Counted from the stretch's first letter, positions 21,425-29,044 are shown. The stretch is DNA of 32,978 nt from an uncultured Clostridia bacterium (GCA_944376265.1 CALWCD010000022.1:1-32978), one strand, 5' to 3'. Program-made: numbers and translations. The notes: a model not told the origin generated them from the letters alone.

Positions 21425-21616
21425 CTACTCCGTTCCCTCCGGGCGAAGGATCTTCCTCACGTTCTTCTCGCACTTCAGCCGGGGGATCATCACCTCCCGG
21501 CCGCAGCCGTTGCACCGGATTTTAAAATCCATGCCCACCCGCAGCACGGTAAATTCCAAACTGCCGCAGGGATGAGGCTTCTTCATCCGGAGCACATCGC
21601 CCACCTGGATGTCCAT
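21425..21616 (-). CDS. DUF951 family protein
   Basis: 63-aa conserved Firmicute protein of unknown function: [19 protein letters not shown] followed by [15 protein letters not shown]17, C35 and C38 with the CxxC pair suggest a small zinc-binding, SH3-like fold, but no role is established. ATG 21616 is chosen because GGGAAAGG lies 9 nt upstream; the ATG at 21625 touches that site. It is the first gene of the operon with prfA, behind the promoter at 21687-21715. Confidence 0.9.
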   Translation of the reverse strand: MDIQVGDVLRMKKPHPCGSLEFTVLRVGMDFKIRCNGCGREVMIPRLKCEKNVRKILRPEGTE

Positions 21617-21686
21617 ATGTCTCATCCTTTCCCATTTGTCTCCCCGCCGCGGCGGCCCGCAGCCTCCGGGCGAAAACTAATTTATT

Positions 21687-21715
21687 ATTATACACCCTTT
21701 CCCGGACATTTGCAA
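21687..21715 (-). promoter_or_regulatory. Promoter of the DUF951-prfA-tsaC/coaE-SLT operon
   Basis: Minus strand: -35 TTGCAA (21715-21710), a 17-bp spacer and -10 TATAAT (21692-21687). It lies between the cdaR terminator and the DUF951 gene. Confidence 0.65.
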
Positions 21716-21719
21716 AGAA

Positions 21720-21757
21720 AAGAGCGTCTCCGGAGAAAAAATCCGGGAGACGCTCTT
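21720..21757 (-). terminator. Terminator after cdaR
   Basis: Minus strand: stem AAGAGCGTCTCC(C)GGA, loop TTTTTTC, TCCGGAGACGCTCTT, followed by TTCTTTG. Its arms of about 15 bp are among the strongest in the window. It starts 26 nt beyond the cdaR stop codon. Confidence 0.85.
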
Positions 21758-21782
21758 GAAAAACTCCATTTCGCTGGTTCGG

Positions 21783-23210
21783 CTAGTCCTGAGGAGTGGC
21801 CGCGAAGGTTTCGTCCTCCTCTTCGCTGTTGGAGGCTCTGGTGATGCGCGCGGCTGTGGTCTCCAAGGCGGAGGAGATGGTCACCGACACGGTGTACTCC
21901 CCTGTCACCCAGCAGGAATCCGCTGCGCTGCCGATGAGGGACACGGTGGCAGGCACGTCCACCGTACCGGTCTGGTCCTGGAAGTTGGACAGGTTCACCT
22001 GGACTGCCACAGAGTCCCCGGTGAGCTTCTTCACCTGAGCTTCCGGACCCACCACCGTCACCGACAGGGAATTGGTGGCCAGGTCCACATTCATGCCGTC
22101 GGGCTTGTTGGTGATCTGGATATTGGAGGAGCTCACCTGCACAGGCGCTTCCTCGTAGCCATTCAGGTTGATGGTCACCGTTGCCTGACTGGTGGTCTCA
22201 CCCACGCTGCTGATGTTCCTCACACCCGAGGGCAGGGGGATGTCCGTGGTGATGGTATTGGTGGTGCCCGCTTTCAGCCGGGCAAAGTCGATAACCTCGT
22301 CCAGCTGGATCTCACTGATGCCGGACAGCACCTCCGAGGACCCGGCAATGGTGATCTCCGCGGGGTCGATGGTGATCCTGTCCTGAAGGAACCCATCGGG
22401 CTGGTGGAGGGTGGTGGCAGCCAGCTTCACCGTCTTGACGGGAATGACGGGAATGGTGACATCCACTGTTTCCACATTCATGGTCAGGTACAGGCTGGAG
22501 GTGTCGTTGATGATCTGGTTGTTCTTGTCATAGAAAATCAGGGGGCAGGAAAAGCTGGTCTCCTCTTTCAGGGGGGAGTCCAGCGTGCGGCTTACCGCCA
22601 CCTTGCTGATCCGGGCCACGGAGGATTCCGGTCCGGAGATGGTCACGTTGTCGGCGGAGAGGATGGGGGTGGAGGCGTAATAGCCGTCCCCGGACCTGCA
22701 CTGGATATTGCTTTCAATGGGCAGGTTCACTTCCTTGGAGCGGTCGTACTCCAGAGTGACTTCCTCCGGGCTGATCCGGGTGATCTCGAAATTGGCCAGG
22801 GAGTTGTTCTTCACGGCCCGCACCTGTGCCGTAAGCTTCTGCAGGGTGTTCCCCGTGACAGAAGTGGAGGTGGGGTTCAGGGTGACTGTCACCATAAAGT
22901 CGGAAGCGGTGAGCTGGCTGGTGAGCATGGTGTTTCCCGTAACCTGGAGATCCACGGTGTTGCTGGACATGTGGAATACCTGGAGCCCCTCCTCTTCCGC
23001 AGCGGAGGAATACCGGATCTCGATGGGCACGTCCTCCACCACCACGCCCAGGTCGGAGCTGTTGGCGTACATGAGGAACCAGCTTACCAAAGCCACCACG
23101 AAGGAAAACACCAGCACAAAGGTGTTGTGGTAAAAGATCTTCCCCAGGGAGAAGCGCTTCTTTTGGGAGTCCCCTTTGGACTCTTCCGGACGCTTTTTCT
23201 CTTCGTTCAT
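21783..23210 (-). CDS. cdaR: YbbR-domain protein, CdaA regulator
   Basis: 475-aa YbbR-family protein. A cytoplasmic N-terminus (1-28) and one membrane helix (about 30-48, FVLVFSFVVALVSWFLMY) are followed by an extracytoplasmic part built from about four YbbR repeats, with recurring 'V-P-V...' strands ending in SLSVTVVGPEAQV-type segments. The C-terminal 20 residues are acidic. In B. subtilis and relatives the partner CdaR binds and tunes the membrane diadenylate cyclase CdaA. Its ATG lies 3 nt after the cdaA stop codon with GGGGGAG 6 nt upstream, so the two are coupled. glmM, the usual third gene of this operon, does not follow; a strong terminator does. Confidence 0.92.
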   Translation of the reverse strand: MNEEKKRPEESKGDSQKKRFSLGKIFYHNTFVLVFSFVVALVSWFLMYANSSDLGVVVEDVPIEIRYSSAAEEEGLQVFHMSSNTVDLQVTGNTMLTSQLTASDFMVTVTLNPTSTSVTGNTLQKLTAQVRAVKNNSLANFEITRISPEEVTLEYDRSKEVNLPIESNIQCRSGDGYYASTPILSADNVTISGPESSVARISKVAVSRTLDSPLKEETSFSCPLIFYDKNNQIINDTSSLYLTMNVETVDVTIPVIPVKTVKLAATTLHQPDGFLQDRITIDPAEITIAGSSEVLSGISEIQLDEVIDFARLKAGTTNTITTDIPLPSGVRNISSVGETTSQATVTINLNGYEEAPVQVSSSNIQITNKPDGMNVDLATNSLSVTVVGPEAQVKKLTGDSVAVQVNLSNFQDQTGTVDVPATVSLIGSAADSCWVTGEYTVSVTISSALETTAARITRASNSEEEDETFAATPQD

Positions 23211-23213
23211 CCG

Positions 23214-24116
23214 TCACTCCCCCTTTCTGGCGGCGCGGTCACCGAAGCCCAGCTTGCCCAGGATCCGCTTTCCGTTGGAAGCCTCTTCCGAAGCGCCCAT
23301 CAGTTCTCTCTCCAGCACTTCCCGCAGGGTGACCCGGTTGTAGTTGCGGGTGAGTTTCCCCTCGGAAGCGATGGAGATCTGACCGGTCTCTTCAGAGACC
23401 ACCACCACCAGCGCGTCGGAGTTTTCGCTGATGCCCAAAGCCGCCCGGTGGCGGGTGCCCAGCTCGGCGCTGACGTTCTCGTTGCTGGTCAGGGGCAGGA
23501 TGCACCCGGCGGCGTAAACCTGCCCTTCCCGAATGATCATGGCCCCGTCGTGAAGGGGAGCCTTGTTGAAAAAGATATTGGCGATCAGCTGGCTGGAGGG
23601 GGCCGCCTCCACCACGGTGCCGGTGGCCACAATCTCCCCCAGCTTGGTCTGGCGCTCAAACACGATCAGGGCGCCCATGCGCAGCTGCTGGAGAATCTGG
23701 GTGGCATCCACCACGCCCTCAATGGCTTTCCGGGTCTTGGCTCTGTCCTCCCGGTCCTTCACAGCCACCGCGCTGACCAGGGACTGGGCCACTTTGCTGT
23801 GCCCCACCTGCTCCAGGGCTTTGCGGATCTCAGGCTGAAACAGGATGACCACTATGGCAATACCGGATTGGAGGAATGCCCGCAGAATGGCGTTGAGCAT
23901 CAAAAGGTCCATTTCCGAGGAGATCACGAAGAGGACCACCAGCAGAATAATGCCCTTTACCAGCTGTCCCGCCCGGGTCTCCCGCACCAGTTTGATGACG
24001 CTGTACAGCAGCACCGTCACGATAGCCACATCCAGTGCGTCCTTCAGGGTAAACTCCCGGGCCAGGCTGAGGATGAGCTGTCCCGTTTGGGAGATATATT
24101 CCATGGCGGACTCCAT
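23214..24116 (-). CDS. cdaA: Diadenylate cyclase (c-di-AMP synthase)
   Basis: 300-aa membrane diadenylate cyclase, which joins two ATP into c-di-AMP, a second messenger for potassium/osmotic and cell-wall homeostasis. Three N-terminal hydrophobic segments (about 29-47, 55-68, 80-93) precede the DAC domain. Catalytic motifs DGA (190-192, in PLHDGAMII) and RHR (222-224, in GTRHRAALG) are intact. ATG 24116 is preferred because family similarity begins there and a GGGG-rich site precedes it; the frame is open for 27 more codons across the leader hairpin. It is the first gene of a two-gene operon with cdaR. Confidence 0.96.
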   Translation of the reverse strand: MESAMEYISQTGQLILSLAREFTLKDALDVAIVTVLLYSVIKLVRETRAGQLVKGIILLVVLFVISSEMDLLMLNAILRAFLQSGIAIVVILFQPEIRKALEQVGHSKVAQSLVSAVAVKDREDRAKTRKAIEGVVDATQILQQLRMGALIVFERQTKLGEIVATGTVVEAAPSSQLIANIFFNKAPLHDGAMIIREGQVYAAGCILPLTSNENVSAELGTRHRAALGISENSDALVVVVSEETGQISIASEGKLTRNYNRVTLREVLERELMGASEEASNGKRILGKLGFGDRAARKGE

Positions 24117-24156
24117 GGCCACCACCCCTTTCCTTTGTACTTCTTTGAAAACAGCG

Positions 24157-24190
24157 GAAATGCCGTGGGGCAGAAACCCCGCGGCATTTC
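24157..24190 (-). terminator. Strong hairpin in front of cdaA (terminator or attenuator)
   Basis: Minus strand: a 14-bp stem (one G-U pair) from GAAATGCCGCGGGG and CCCCACGGCATTTC, loop TTTCTG, followed by CGCTGTTTTC. It could end the cysteine desulfurase transcript. It also lies downstream of a candidate cdaA promoter and so could act as an attenuator. The T tract is weak. Confidence 0.6.
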
Positions 24191-24212
24191 GCGGCAAGCC
24201 TTTCCAGAATTC

Positions 24213-24221
24213 ATTTTAGCA
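24213..24221 (-). promoter_or_regulatory. Candidate extended -10 promoter of cdaA
   Basis: Minus strand TGC-TAAAAT (24221-24213), an extended -10 element; the -35 region (TTTTAT at 17-bp spacing) is poor. It lies about 97 nt before the cdaA start. Confidence 0.45.
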
Positions 24222-24266
24222 TAAACAGCCCGCAAATAAAAGAAGTTTTTAGAGATTCCCCAGAAA

Positions 24267-25409
24267 TTATTCCCGCCAGTGGGAAAGGCGCAGAACCAGG
24301 GCGTCCAGATCTTCCTTCCGTGTGAACGCCGAGGGGGAAACCCGCACAGTGCCCGTTTCCAAGGTGCCCATCTTCTCGTGGGCCAGGGGAGCGCAGTGAA
24401 GTCCGCACCGCACAGCGATGCCTCCCTTCGCCAGAAATTCCCCCACCCGCTCGCTGGGGACCCCTTCCAGGTTAAAGGAGAGCACCGGCACAGACCAGCG
24501 CTCCTCCGGGGAAGGGGTGTACAGGACCACCCGGCGCATCCGGGACAGGCGGTCGTACAGGTGGTGGAGCTTTTGCAGCTCCTCCCGGCAGATCCGCTCC
24601 GGGCCCCGGCGGCGGACGAACTGAATTCCCGCCTCCAGTCCCAGAATGCCGGGCACGTTCTGGGTGCCGCTCTCATACCGCTCCGGAAGCTCCTCCGGCT
24701 GCTGGAGGTTTCGAGACTGGGTGCCGGTGCCCCCTTCCACCAGGGTGCCCAGCAGTTCTTCCGGCTCCCGGAGCACCAGAAGCCCCGTGCCCATAGGACC
24801 ATACAGTCCTTTGTGTCCGGCGCAGCACAGGTAGTCGATGCCGCTTTCCCCCATGTGGATGGGGATGAGCCCCGCTCCCTGGGCGGCGTCCACACACAGC
24901 TTTACCCCGTACTGGTGGACCAGGGCGGCAATTCGCTCTACCGGCACCCGAATGCCGAACACGTTGGAGGCCATGGTGCACACCGCCAGTTTCGTTTTGG
25001 GCCCCAGGGCCTTTCGGAACGCTTCCAGGGTGGCGTCGCTGTCCCCGGGGGTCACTTTGGCCACCGTATAGGTAATCCCCCGGCCAGCCAGCGCTGCCAG
25101 GGGACGCATCACCGCGTTGTGTTCCAGGTCCGAGACCACCACGTGGTCTCCCTCTTTCAAAGTCCCTTTGAGCACCAGGTTCAGCGCCTGGGTGCAGCTG
25201 GGCTGGAACAGCACGCATTCCGGCCCCGGGGCACCAAAGAACTCCGCCGCCAGACTGCGGCAGTCGTACACCGCCTGGGTGGTGCGCAGACACATCCGGT
25301 ACCCGCTTCGGCCTGGGTTTGCCCCGTGTTCCACCAGCGCCCGCTGCATTGCCTGCCGCACTCCCTGGGGTTTGGGGTAGGTGGTGGCGCTGTTGTCCAG
25401 GTAGATCAT
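24267..25409 (-). CDS. Cysteine desulfurase-like class V aminotransferase
   Basis: 380-aa PLP enzyme of the cysteine desulfurase/selenocysteine lyase group. PLP-binding residues: H97 (LEHN), D174 and Q177 (VDAAQGAG) and the Schiff-base Lys K200 (AGHKGLYGP). The likely sulfur-accepting cysteine is C339 in RCGLHCAP, like the C-terminal Cys of SufS-type enzymes; C335 is nearby. No iscU/sufU scaffold is adjacent. Instead its ATG overlaps the stop codon of a DUF3343 (putative Se/S carrier) gene by 4 nt, suggesting sulfur or selenium delivery to that small protein. Whether it acts on cysteine or selenocysteine cannot be told from sequence. Confidence 0.92.
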   Translation of the reverse strand: MIYLDNSATTYPKPQGVRQAMQRALVEHGANPGRSGYRMCLRTTQAVYDCRSLAAEFFGAPGPECVLFQPSCTQALNLVLKGTLKEGDHVVVSDLEHNAVMRPLAALAGRGITYTVAKVTPGDSDATLEAFRKALGPKTKLAVCTMASNVFGIRVPVERIAALVHQYGVKLCVDAAQGAGLIPIHMGESGIDYLCCAGHKGLYGPMGTGLLVLREPEELLGTLVEGGTGTQSRNLQQPEELPERYESGTQNVPGILGLEAGIQFVRRRGPERICREELQKLHHLYDRLSRMRRVVLYTPSPEERWSVPVLSFNLEGVPSERVGEFLAKGGIAVRCGLHCAPLAHEKMGTLETGTVRVSPSAFTRKEDLDALVLRLSHWRE

Positions 25410-25636
25410 GGCAGGTCACCGTCCTGTTCCATGCGCCGCAGCACCCGGATGTGATTTTCCCGCAAAATGCGTTCCGCCGCGTCCGATCCCTGGGGAACAT
25501 AGATGCCGTACCCGCAGCCGGTCTCCTGGGTTCTGGGAATGCGCTCCACATAGCCCCGGATCCCGTGGCGGAACAGCAGGTCACGGCCTTTCATGGCATA
25601 GGTCACCGAACTGACCACAATCAAAGGCTTGCCCAT
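25406..25636 (-). CDS. DUF3343 family protein (putative Se/S carrier-like)
   Basis: 76-aa protein of the DUF3343 family, described as putative selenium/sulfur carrier-like. It has a small alpha/beta fold with SVTYAMKGRDLL and a conserved single Cys, C41, in ETGCGYGIYV, the candidate persulfide/selenide carrier. Start: ATG 25636, 5 nt after GAGGTG; the ATG at 25639 is the alternative. Its TGA overlaps the next gene's ATG, so it is translationally coupled to the cysteine desulfurase, which could load C41. The family role remains a proposal. Confidence 0.85.
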   Translation of the reverse strand: MGKPLIVVSSVTYAMKGRDLLFRHGIRGYVERIPRTQETGCGYGIYVPQGSDAAERILRENHIRVLRRMEQDGDLP

Positions 25637-25678
25637 CATATCACCTCATACCTTTTCCACGAAATGAAATCTCAATTC

Positions 25679-25707
25679 ATTCTATGCGGGAAGGCTGTTC
25701 CGGTGAA
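25679..25707 (-). promoter_or_regulatory. Candidate promoter of the DUF3343-desulfurase operon
   Basis: Minus strand: -35 TTCACC (25707-25702), a 17-bp spacer and -10 TAGAAT (25684-25679). The -35 lies inside a perfect CTGTTC-N4-GAACAG inverted repeat (25694-25709) that might be an operator; its orientation differs from a LexA box. Confidence 0.4.
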
Positions 25708-25729
25708 CAGTTCCGAAAGGCAAAAAAAG

Positions 25730-25749
25730 AAGGCCCCCCAGGGAGCCTT
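25730..25749 (-). terminator. Terminator after ispDF
   Basis: Minus strand AAGGC-T-CCC, loop TGG, GGG-GCCTT, followed by CTTTTTTTG. It lies within 5 nt of the ispDF stop codon. Confidence 0.8.
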
Positions 25750-25753
25750 TCTC

Positions 25754-26923
25754 TCACTGTTCCAGCAGACACACCGCCGAGGCCGCCATGCCCTGGCCGG
25801 TGCCGGTAAAGCCCAGGCCCTCCTCTGTGGTGGCCTTCACGCTGACCCGGGAGACTTCCACTCCGCAGGCCTTCGCCAGGTTCTCCCGCATGGAGAGGAT
25901 AAAGGGCGCCAGTTTGGGCCGCTGGGCAATCACCGTGGCGTCGATGCTGCCAATGGAATACCCTTTCTCCCGCAGCAAGGCGCACACCTGCTCCAGCAGC
26001 ACCAGGCTGTCTGCCCCCTCGTAGGCAGGGTCGTTGTCGGGAAACAGCTTGCCGATGTCCCCCAGGGCGGCCGCCCCCAGCAGGGCGTCGGAAATGGCGT
26101 GGGCCAGCACATCCGCGTCGGAGTGGCCCAGGAGCCCCTTCTCATAGGGCACCTCCACCCCGCCCAGAATCAGCTTTCGGCCTTCCACCAGCTTGTGTAC
26201 GTCGTATCCGTATCCCACGCGCATGGAGCGTTCCCCCTTTCCAAGATAGGCCCGGGCAGCCAAACGGTCCTCCGGGGTGGTGAGCTTGATGTTCCGATAG
26301 TCCCCCGGGCTGAACCGCACCCGGCCCCCCGCCGCCTCAATGAGCTGGCAGTCGTCGGTGTAAGTGCACCCGGCGCTCTGGGCTTTCCGAACCGCGTAAA
26401 GGTACATCTCCCGCTCGAAGGCCTGAGGCGTCTGGACGGCCATCAGCCGGTCCCGGGGCGGAGTGGACCCCACAAAGCCCTGACCGTCGGACAGCTTGCA
26501 GGTATCCTTGGAGGGCACCGCCGCCGTGGCGGCCCCATAGGCCACCGCGTCTTTGCACACTGCGTCGGCCATTTCCGGGGTGACAAAAGGACGGGCTCCG
26601 TCGTGGATGAGCAGGTAGGAGCACTCCGGGGACAGGGCGTCCACACCGGCCAGGACAGAGTCCTGCCGCTCTTTGCCTCCGGGGACCACTGTCACAGGCT
26701 TGTCCGTTTTCCCGCTGACCAGCTCCTGGATCAGCTGCCGGTCCTCTTCCCGGCACACCACGCACAGCTCTTCCACCCAGGGGCACTGGGCCAGCACTTC
26801 AAAGGAGTAGAGCAGCACCGGTTTGCCGCCCAGGTCCTCCAGCACCTTGGAGCCGGTTCCTCCCATGCGGGTGGAATTTCCCGCCGCCACAATCACCGCG
26901 CCAAACCGTCCGTCCACTGCCAT
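25754..26923 (-). CDS. ispDF: Bifunctional IspD-IspF (MEP isoprenoid pathway)
   Basis: 389-aa bifunctional enzyme. Residues 1-230 are IspD, which makes CDP-methylerythritol ([25 protein letters not shown]). Residues 234-389 are IspF, which forms the 2,4-cyclodiphosphate ([10 protein letters not shown] with zinc ligands D241 and H243; [21 protein letters not shown]). ATG 26923 has AAGGAGG only 1 nt away; a GTG two codons on (26917) has 7-nt spacing and may be the true start. The frame is open further upstream but crosses the promoter. IspE and IspG are not nearby. Such fusions are known in several bacterial groups. Confidence 0.95.
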   Translation of the reverse strand: MAVDGRFGAVIVAAGNSTRMGGTGSKVLEDLGGKPVLLYSFEVLAQCPWVEELCVVCREEDRQLIQELVSGKTDKPVTVVPGGKERQDSVLAGVDALSPECSYLLIHDGARPFVTPEMADAVCKDAVAYGAATAAVPSKDTCKLSDGQGFVGSTPPRDRLMAVQTPQAFEREMYLYAVRKAQSAGCTYTDDCQLIEAAGGRVRFSPGDYRNIKLTTPEDRLAARAYLGKGERSMRVGYGYDVHKLVEGRKLILGGVEVPYEKGLLGHSDADVLAHAISDALLGAAALGDIGKLFPDNDPAYEGADSLVLLEQVCALLREKGYSIGSIDATVIAQRPKLAPFILSMRENLAKACGVEVSRVSVKATTEEGLGFTGTGQGMAASAVCLLEQ

Positions 26924-26965
26924 TCCTCCTTCCGCGCCATCCCTGAGGAAACGCGCTTTGGTTCC

Positions 26966-26994
26966 ATTATAGTGGGACAGCTTTCTCAAGTCAA
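26966..26994 (-). promoter_or_regulatory. Promoter of ispDF
   Basis: Minus strand: -35 TTGACT (26994-26989), a 17-bp spacer and consensus -10 TATAAT (26971-26966), about 43 nt before the gene. This supports the downstream start codon. Confidence 0.8.
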
Positions 26995-27021
26995 CGCTTT
27001 CCGAAGATTCCTCTCACAGGG

Positions 27022-27915
27022 TCACACCTTCCCCAGCAGCTTCAGGAAAGCCCCTTCCGGCAGAATGGCGGGGCCGCCCTGTTTCCCGGGAAGCGCCTTG
27101 TCTCCCGGCACGGCCACCACCAAAAAGTCGGTTTTCCCAGAGACCTCTTTCTCCACCCTGCCCCCGGCACGCAGGACCAGCTCCGCCGCCTTTGCCCGGG
27201 GAAGGGATTTCAGCTCCCCCGCAAAGGCCAGCCGCTTTTTATAGAAGGGGTGGCCGGGGACGCCGGGGTACTTGGGCGGCCGCTTTTTCTCAAACAGCCG
27301 GAGGAAGTCCTCCTCCGTGCCCTGAGAAAGGGCTTTCTCCCGAAGCTTCTCGTAGCAGCGGTAGGTGATCCAGCAGTCGGCCAGGGCACGGTGGGCACCC
27401 TGATAGGAGACCCCCAAAGCTTCCGCCACGTCCCCCAGCCGATGGTGGGGCATTTCCGGCAGCAGCTTTTTGGCGATGCGGAGATGGTCCAGAGAGTCGT
27501 TTTTGCAGGGCCGGCCCAGGTATTTCTGAAAGGAATCGTAGAGGAAGGCCATGTCGAACCCCACGTTGTGGCCCAGGATCAAGTCCTCCCCCAAAAACGC
27601 CTCCACCTGGGGCAGAGCGTCCTCCGGCAGAGGGGCGTTCTCCAGCATCTCGTCATCGATGCCCGTAAGGTTCTGAATAAAGTCATCCACGTAGCCCTCG
27701 GTCCACTCCCCGCCCCGCAGCACCTCCCGCCAGGGGGGACGGATCAGGGTGGAAAAGGTGTCGGTCACCTGTCCGCTGCGCACCCGCAGAGCTCCCACCT
27801 CGATGAGCCCGCAGGTCTCGCTGGAAAGGCCGGTGGTTTCCGTGTCCACCACCGTGTAGTCCCGGGGAAGGCACAGCCGGCTTTCCCCCTTTCCGGGACG
27901 GTCCACTTTTCCCAT
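27022..27915 (-). CDS. DEDDh 3'-5' exonuclease with C-terminal BRCT domain
   Basis: 297-aa protein. Residues 18-195 are a DnaQ/epsilon-type exonuclease: VVDTETTGL (D24, E26), GHNVGFDMAFL (D121) and GAHRALADC (H175, D180), i.e. all DEDDh residues present. Residues about 226-297 resemble a BRCT domain (KRLAFAGELKSLPRAKAAELVLRAGGRVEKEVSGKT). It is not the PolC-embedded proofreading domain and has no helicase part, so a repair or recombination exonuclease recruited through BRCT is likely. ATG 27915 has GAAGGG 5 nt upstream. It lies between the ispDF promoter and the HMA-gene terminator as a single gene. Confidence 0.88.
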   Translation of the reverse strand: MGKVDRPGKGESRLCLPRDYTVVDTETTGLSSETCGLIEVGALRVRSGQVTDTFSTLIRPPWREVLRGGEWTEGYVDDFIQNLTGIDDEMLENAPLPEDALPQVEAFLGEDLILGHNVGFDMAFLYDSFQKYLGRPCKNDSLDHLRIAKKLLPEMPHHRLGDVAEALGVSYQGAHRALADCWITYRCYEKLREKALSQGTEEDFLRLFEKKRPPKYPGVPGHPFYKKRLAFAGELKSLPRAKAAELVLRAGGRVEKEVSGKTDFLVVAVPGDKALPGKQGGPAILPEGAFLKLLGKV

Positions 27916-27982
27916 GAGCACCCTTCTTCCACCTGTTTTCCCCTATTGTACCTCCTTTCCCTCCGGGACGCAAGGCGAAAAA

Positions 27983-28010
27983 AGACGCTCCCGTCTCCCG
28001 GAAAGCGTCT
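27983..28010 (-). terminator. Terminator after the HMA-domain gene
   Basis: Minus strand AGACGC-(TTTCCGGGAGACGGGA)-GCGTCT followed by TTTTTC, with an inner CCG/CGG pairing. It lies 19 nt beyond the stop codon. Confidence 0.75.
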
Positions 28011-28029
28011 AAAGGCTTTGGCCTGCCTC

Positions 28030-28413
28030 TCATTTTTTAAGGGGCTCCACACTTACGGGACTGTACCCCAGTTTCCGCACCGTCTGTTTCAGTTCCTCAT
28101 CGGGAACCTCCTGCTTGGAGCGCACCAGGGCCGTTCCCTTGGCAAGGTCTGCCTTGACGTAAAACCCTTCCCGAGCATGGAACGCATTCTCCACCCGTTT
28201 TACGCAGTTCTGGCAGTGCATTCCCTCAATGCGCACCACTTTGGCACAGGGATAGTGGGACTTGTCCCCGTCAACGGGACGCACCCGCTTCACCTCATCA
28301 CCACCGGAGCCGCAGCAGCCTGTCTTCAGTTTTTTCAGATAGCTGCGCACTCCCAGCACACAGATCACTCCCAGCGCCAAACAGATGACAATGGTGGGTC
28401 CCATCCCTTCCAT
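28030..28413 (-). CDS. Membrane protein with heavy-metal-associated (HMA) domain
   Basis: 127 aa. One N-terminal membrane helix (about 5-22), a basic stop KKLK, then CC (33-34) and a Gly stretch, resembling the small FeoB-associated Cys-rich membrane proteins. A cytoplasmic HMA domain follows (about 57-125) with the metal-binding motif GMHCQNC (C67, C70). HMA domains pass Cu(I) or other soft metals; the metal here is not readable. ATG 28413 has AGGGG 6 nt upstream. A strong promoter with an 18-bp palindrome at its transcription start lies upstream; the same palindrome controls the DUF2325 operon. The two-part architecture (Feo-type anchor plus HMA) is notable. Confidence 0.85.
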   Translation of the reverse strand: MEGMGPTIVICLALGVICVLGVRSYLKKLKTGCCGSGGDEVKRVRPVDGDKSHYPCAKVVRIEGMHCQNCVKRVENAFHAREGFYVKADLAKGTALVRSKQEVPDEELKQTVRKLGYSPVSVEPLKK

Positions 28414-28447
28414 CTGAATCCCCTTCTTTCTCCATGTTCCAAAATGC

Positions 28448-28465
28448 AGTTAGATATTGCTAACT
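28448..28465. promoter_or_regulatory. Palindromic operator, copy C (HMA gene)
   Basis: AGTTAG-ATATTG-CTAACT on the plus strand: perfect 6-bp arms with a 6-bp centre. It starts exactly 6 bp downstream of the -10 box of the HMA promoter, over the transcription start, as expected of a repressor site. Confidence 0.75.
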
Positions 28466-28471
28466 ACCGTA

Positions 28472-28500
28472 ATCATATCACGGGTCTTCCCTTGTGTCAA
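28472..28500 (-). promoter_or_regulatory. Promoter of the HMA-domain gene
   Basis: Minus strand: -35 TTGACA (28500-28495), a 17-bp spacer and -10 TATGAT (28477-28472), followed by operator copy C. Confidence 0.8.
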
Positions 28501-28523
28501 TGCCTTTCCGCCTGAAAAGCAAA

Positions 28524-28549
28524 GGGACGAGGCTCTTCTGCCCCGTCCC
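28524..28549 (-). terminator. Terminator after the flavodoxin gene
   Basis: Minus strand GGGACG-G-GGC, loop AGAAGA, GCC-T-CGTCCC, then TTTGCTTTTC. It closes the DUF2325-DUF3793-flavodoxin operon. Confidence 0.75.
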
Positions 28550-28583
28550 CGCCGGCATGCTTCCCACAGGAGGAAAAGAAGCG

Positions 28584-29006
28584 TTACGCCAGCGCTTTTC
28601 CCAAGGCCTGGCAGGCGGCTTCCCCGTCGCTGTCAGGCGCCTCGTTGCAAATAACGCCTTCGCTGACCAGGTTGGCACCGTCTCCACGGCAGGTATCTTC
28701 CCAGGTGCGCATCCATTCACCGTCTCCCCATCCGTAGGAACCAAACAGGCCGATTTTCTTCCCGGAGAGCTTTTCCTCGCAGGCCTGGAACATGGGCTCG
28801 AACTCCCCTTCTTCCAACTGCTCCGCCCCCATGGAGGGGCAGCCGAACGCAATGGCGTCGAACTGGTCCATCAAGTCCGGGGAGAATTCCGCCGCGGTGA
28901 ACACCACCACTTCCGCCCCCGCCTCTTTGGCGCCTTCCGCCACCATAGCTGCCATGGCCTCCGTGTTGCCTGTTCCGCTCCAGTACACTACCGCGATTTT
29001 ACTCAT
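28584..29006 (-). CDS. Flavodoxin
   Basis: 140-aa short-chain flavodoxin, an FMN electron carrier that commonly replaces ferredoxin when iron is short. The phosphate loop WSGTGNTE (residues 9-16), the FMN loop around PSMGAEQLEEGEF and the second loop GSYGWGDGEW are intact. ATG 29006 has AAAGGA about 12 nt upstream. It is the last gene of an operon after DUF2325 and DUF3793 (38-nt gap), behind a promoter with two palindromic operators. The context fits induction under metal limitation (inference). Confidence 0.95.
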   Translation of the reverse strand: MSKIAVVYWSGTGNTEAMAAMVAEGAKEAGAEVVVFTAAEFSPDLMDQFDAIAFGCPSMGAEQLEEGEFEPMFQACEEKLSGKKIGLFGSYGWGDGEWMRTWEDTCRGDGANLVSEGVICNEAPDSDGEAACQALGKALA

Positions 29007-29044
29007 GGTGCAAACATCCTTTCGTCTTTAAAAATACTTCTTTG

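Noticed and set aside
25694-25709. CTGTTC-CGGT-GAACAG inverted repeat as an SOS (LexA) box
   Set aside because: The Firmicute LexA box is GAAC-N4-GTTC; here the half-sites are in the opposite order (GTTC-N4-GAAC), and the genes served are not SOS genes.
28448-28465. Palindromes as Fur or classical IdeR boxes
   Set aside because: The sequence does not fit a Fur box, and the IdeR/DtxR consensus has half-sites about 1 bp apart, not 6. The regulator is left open.
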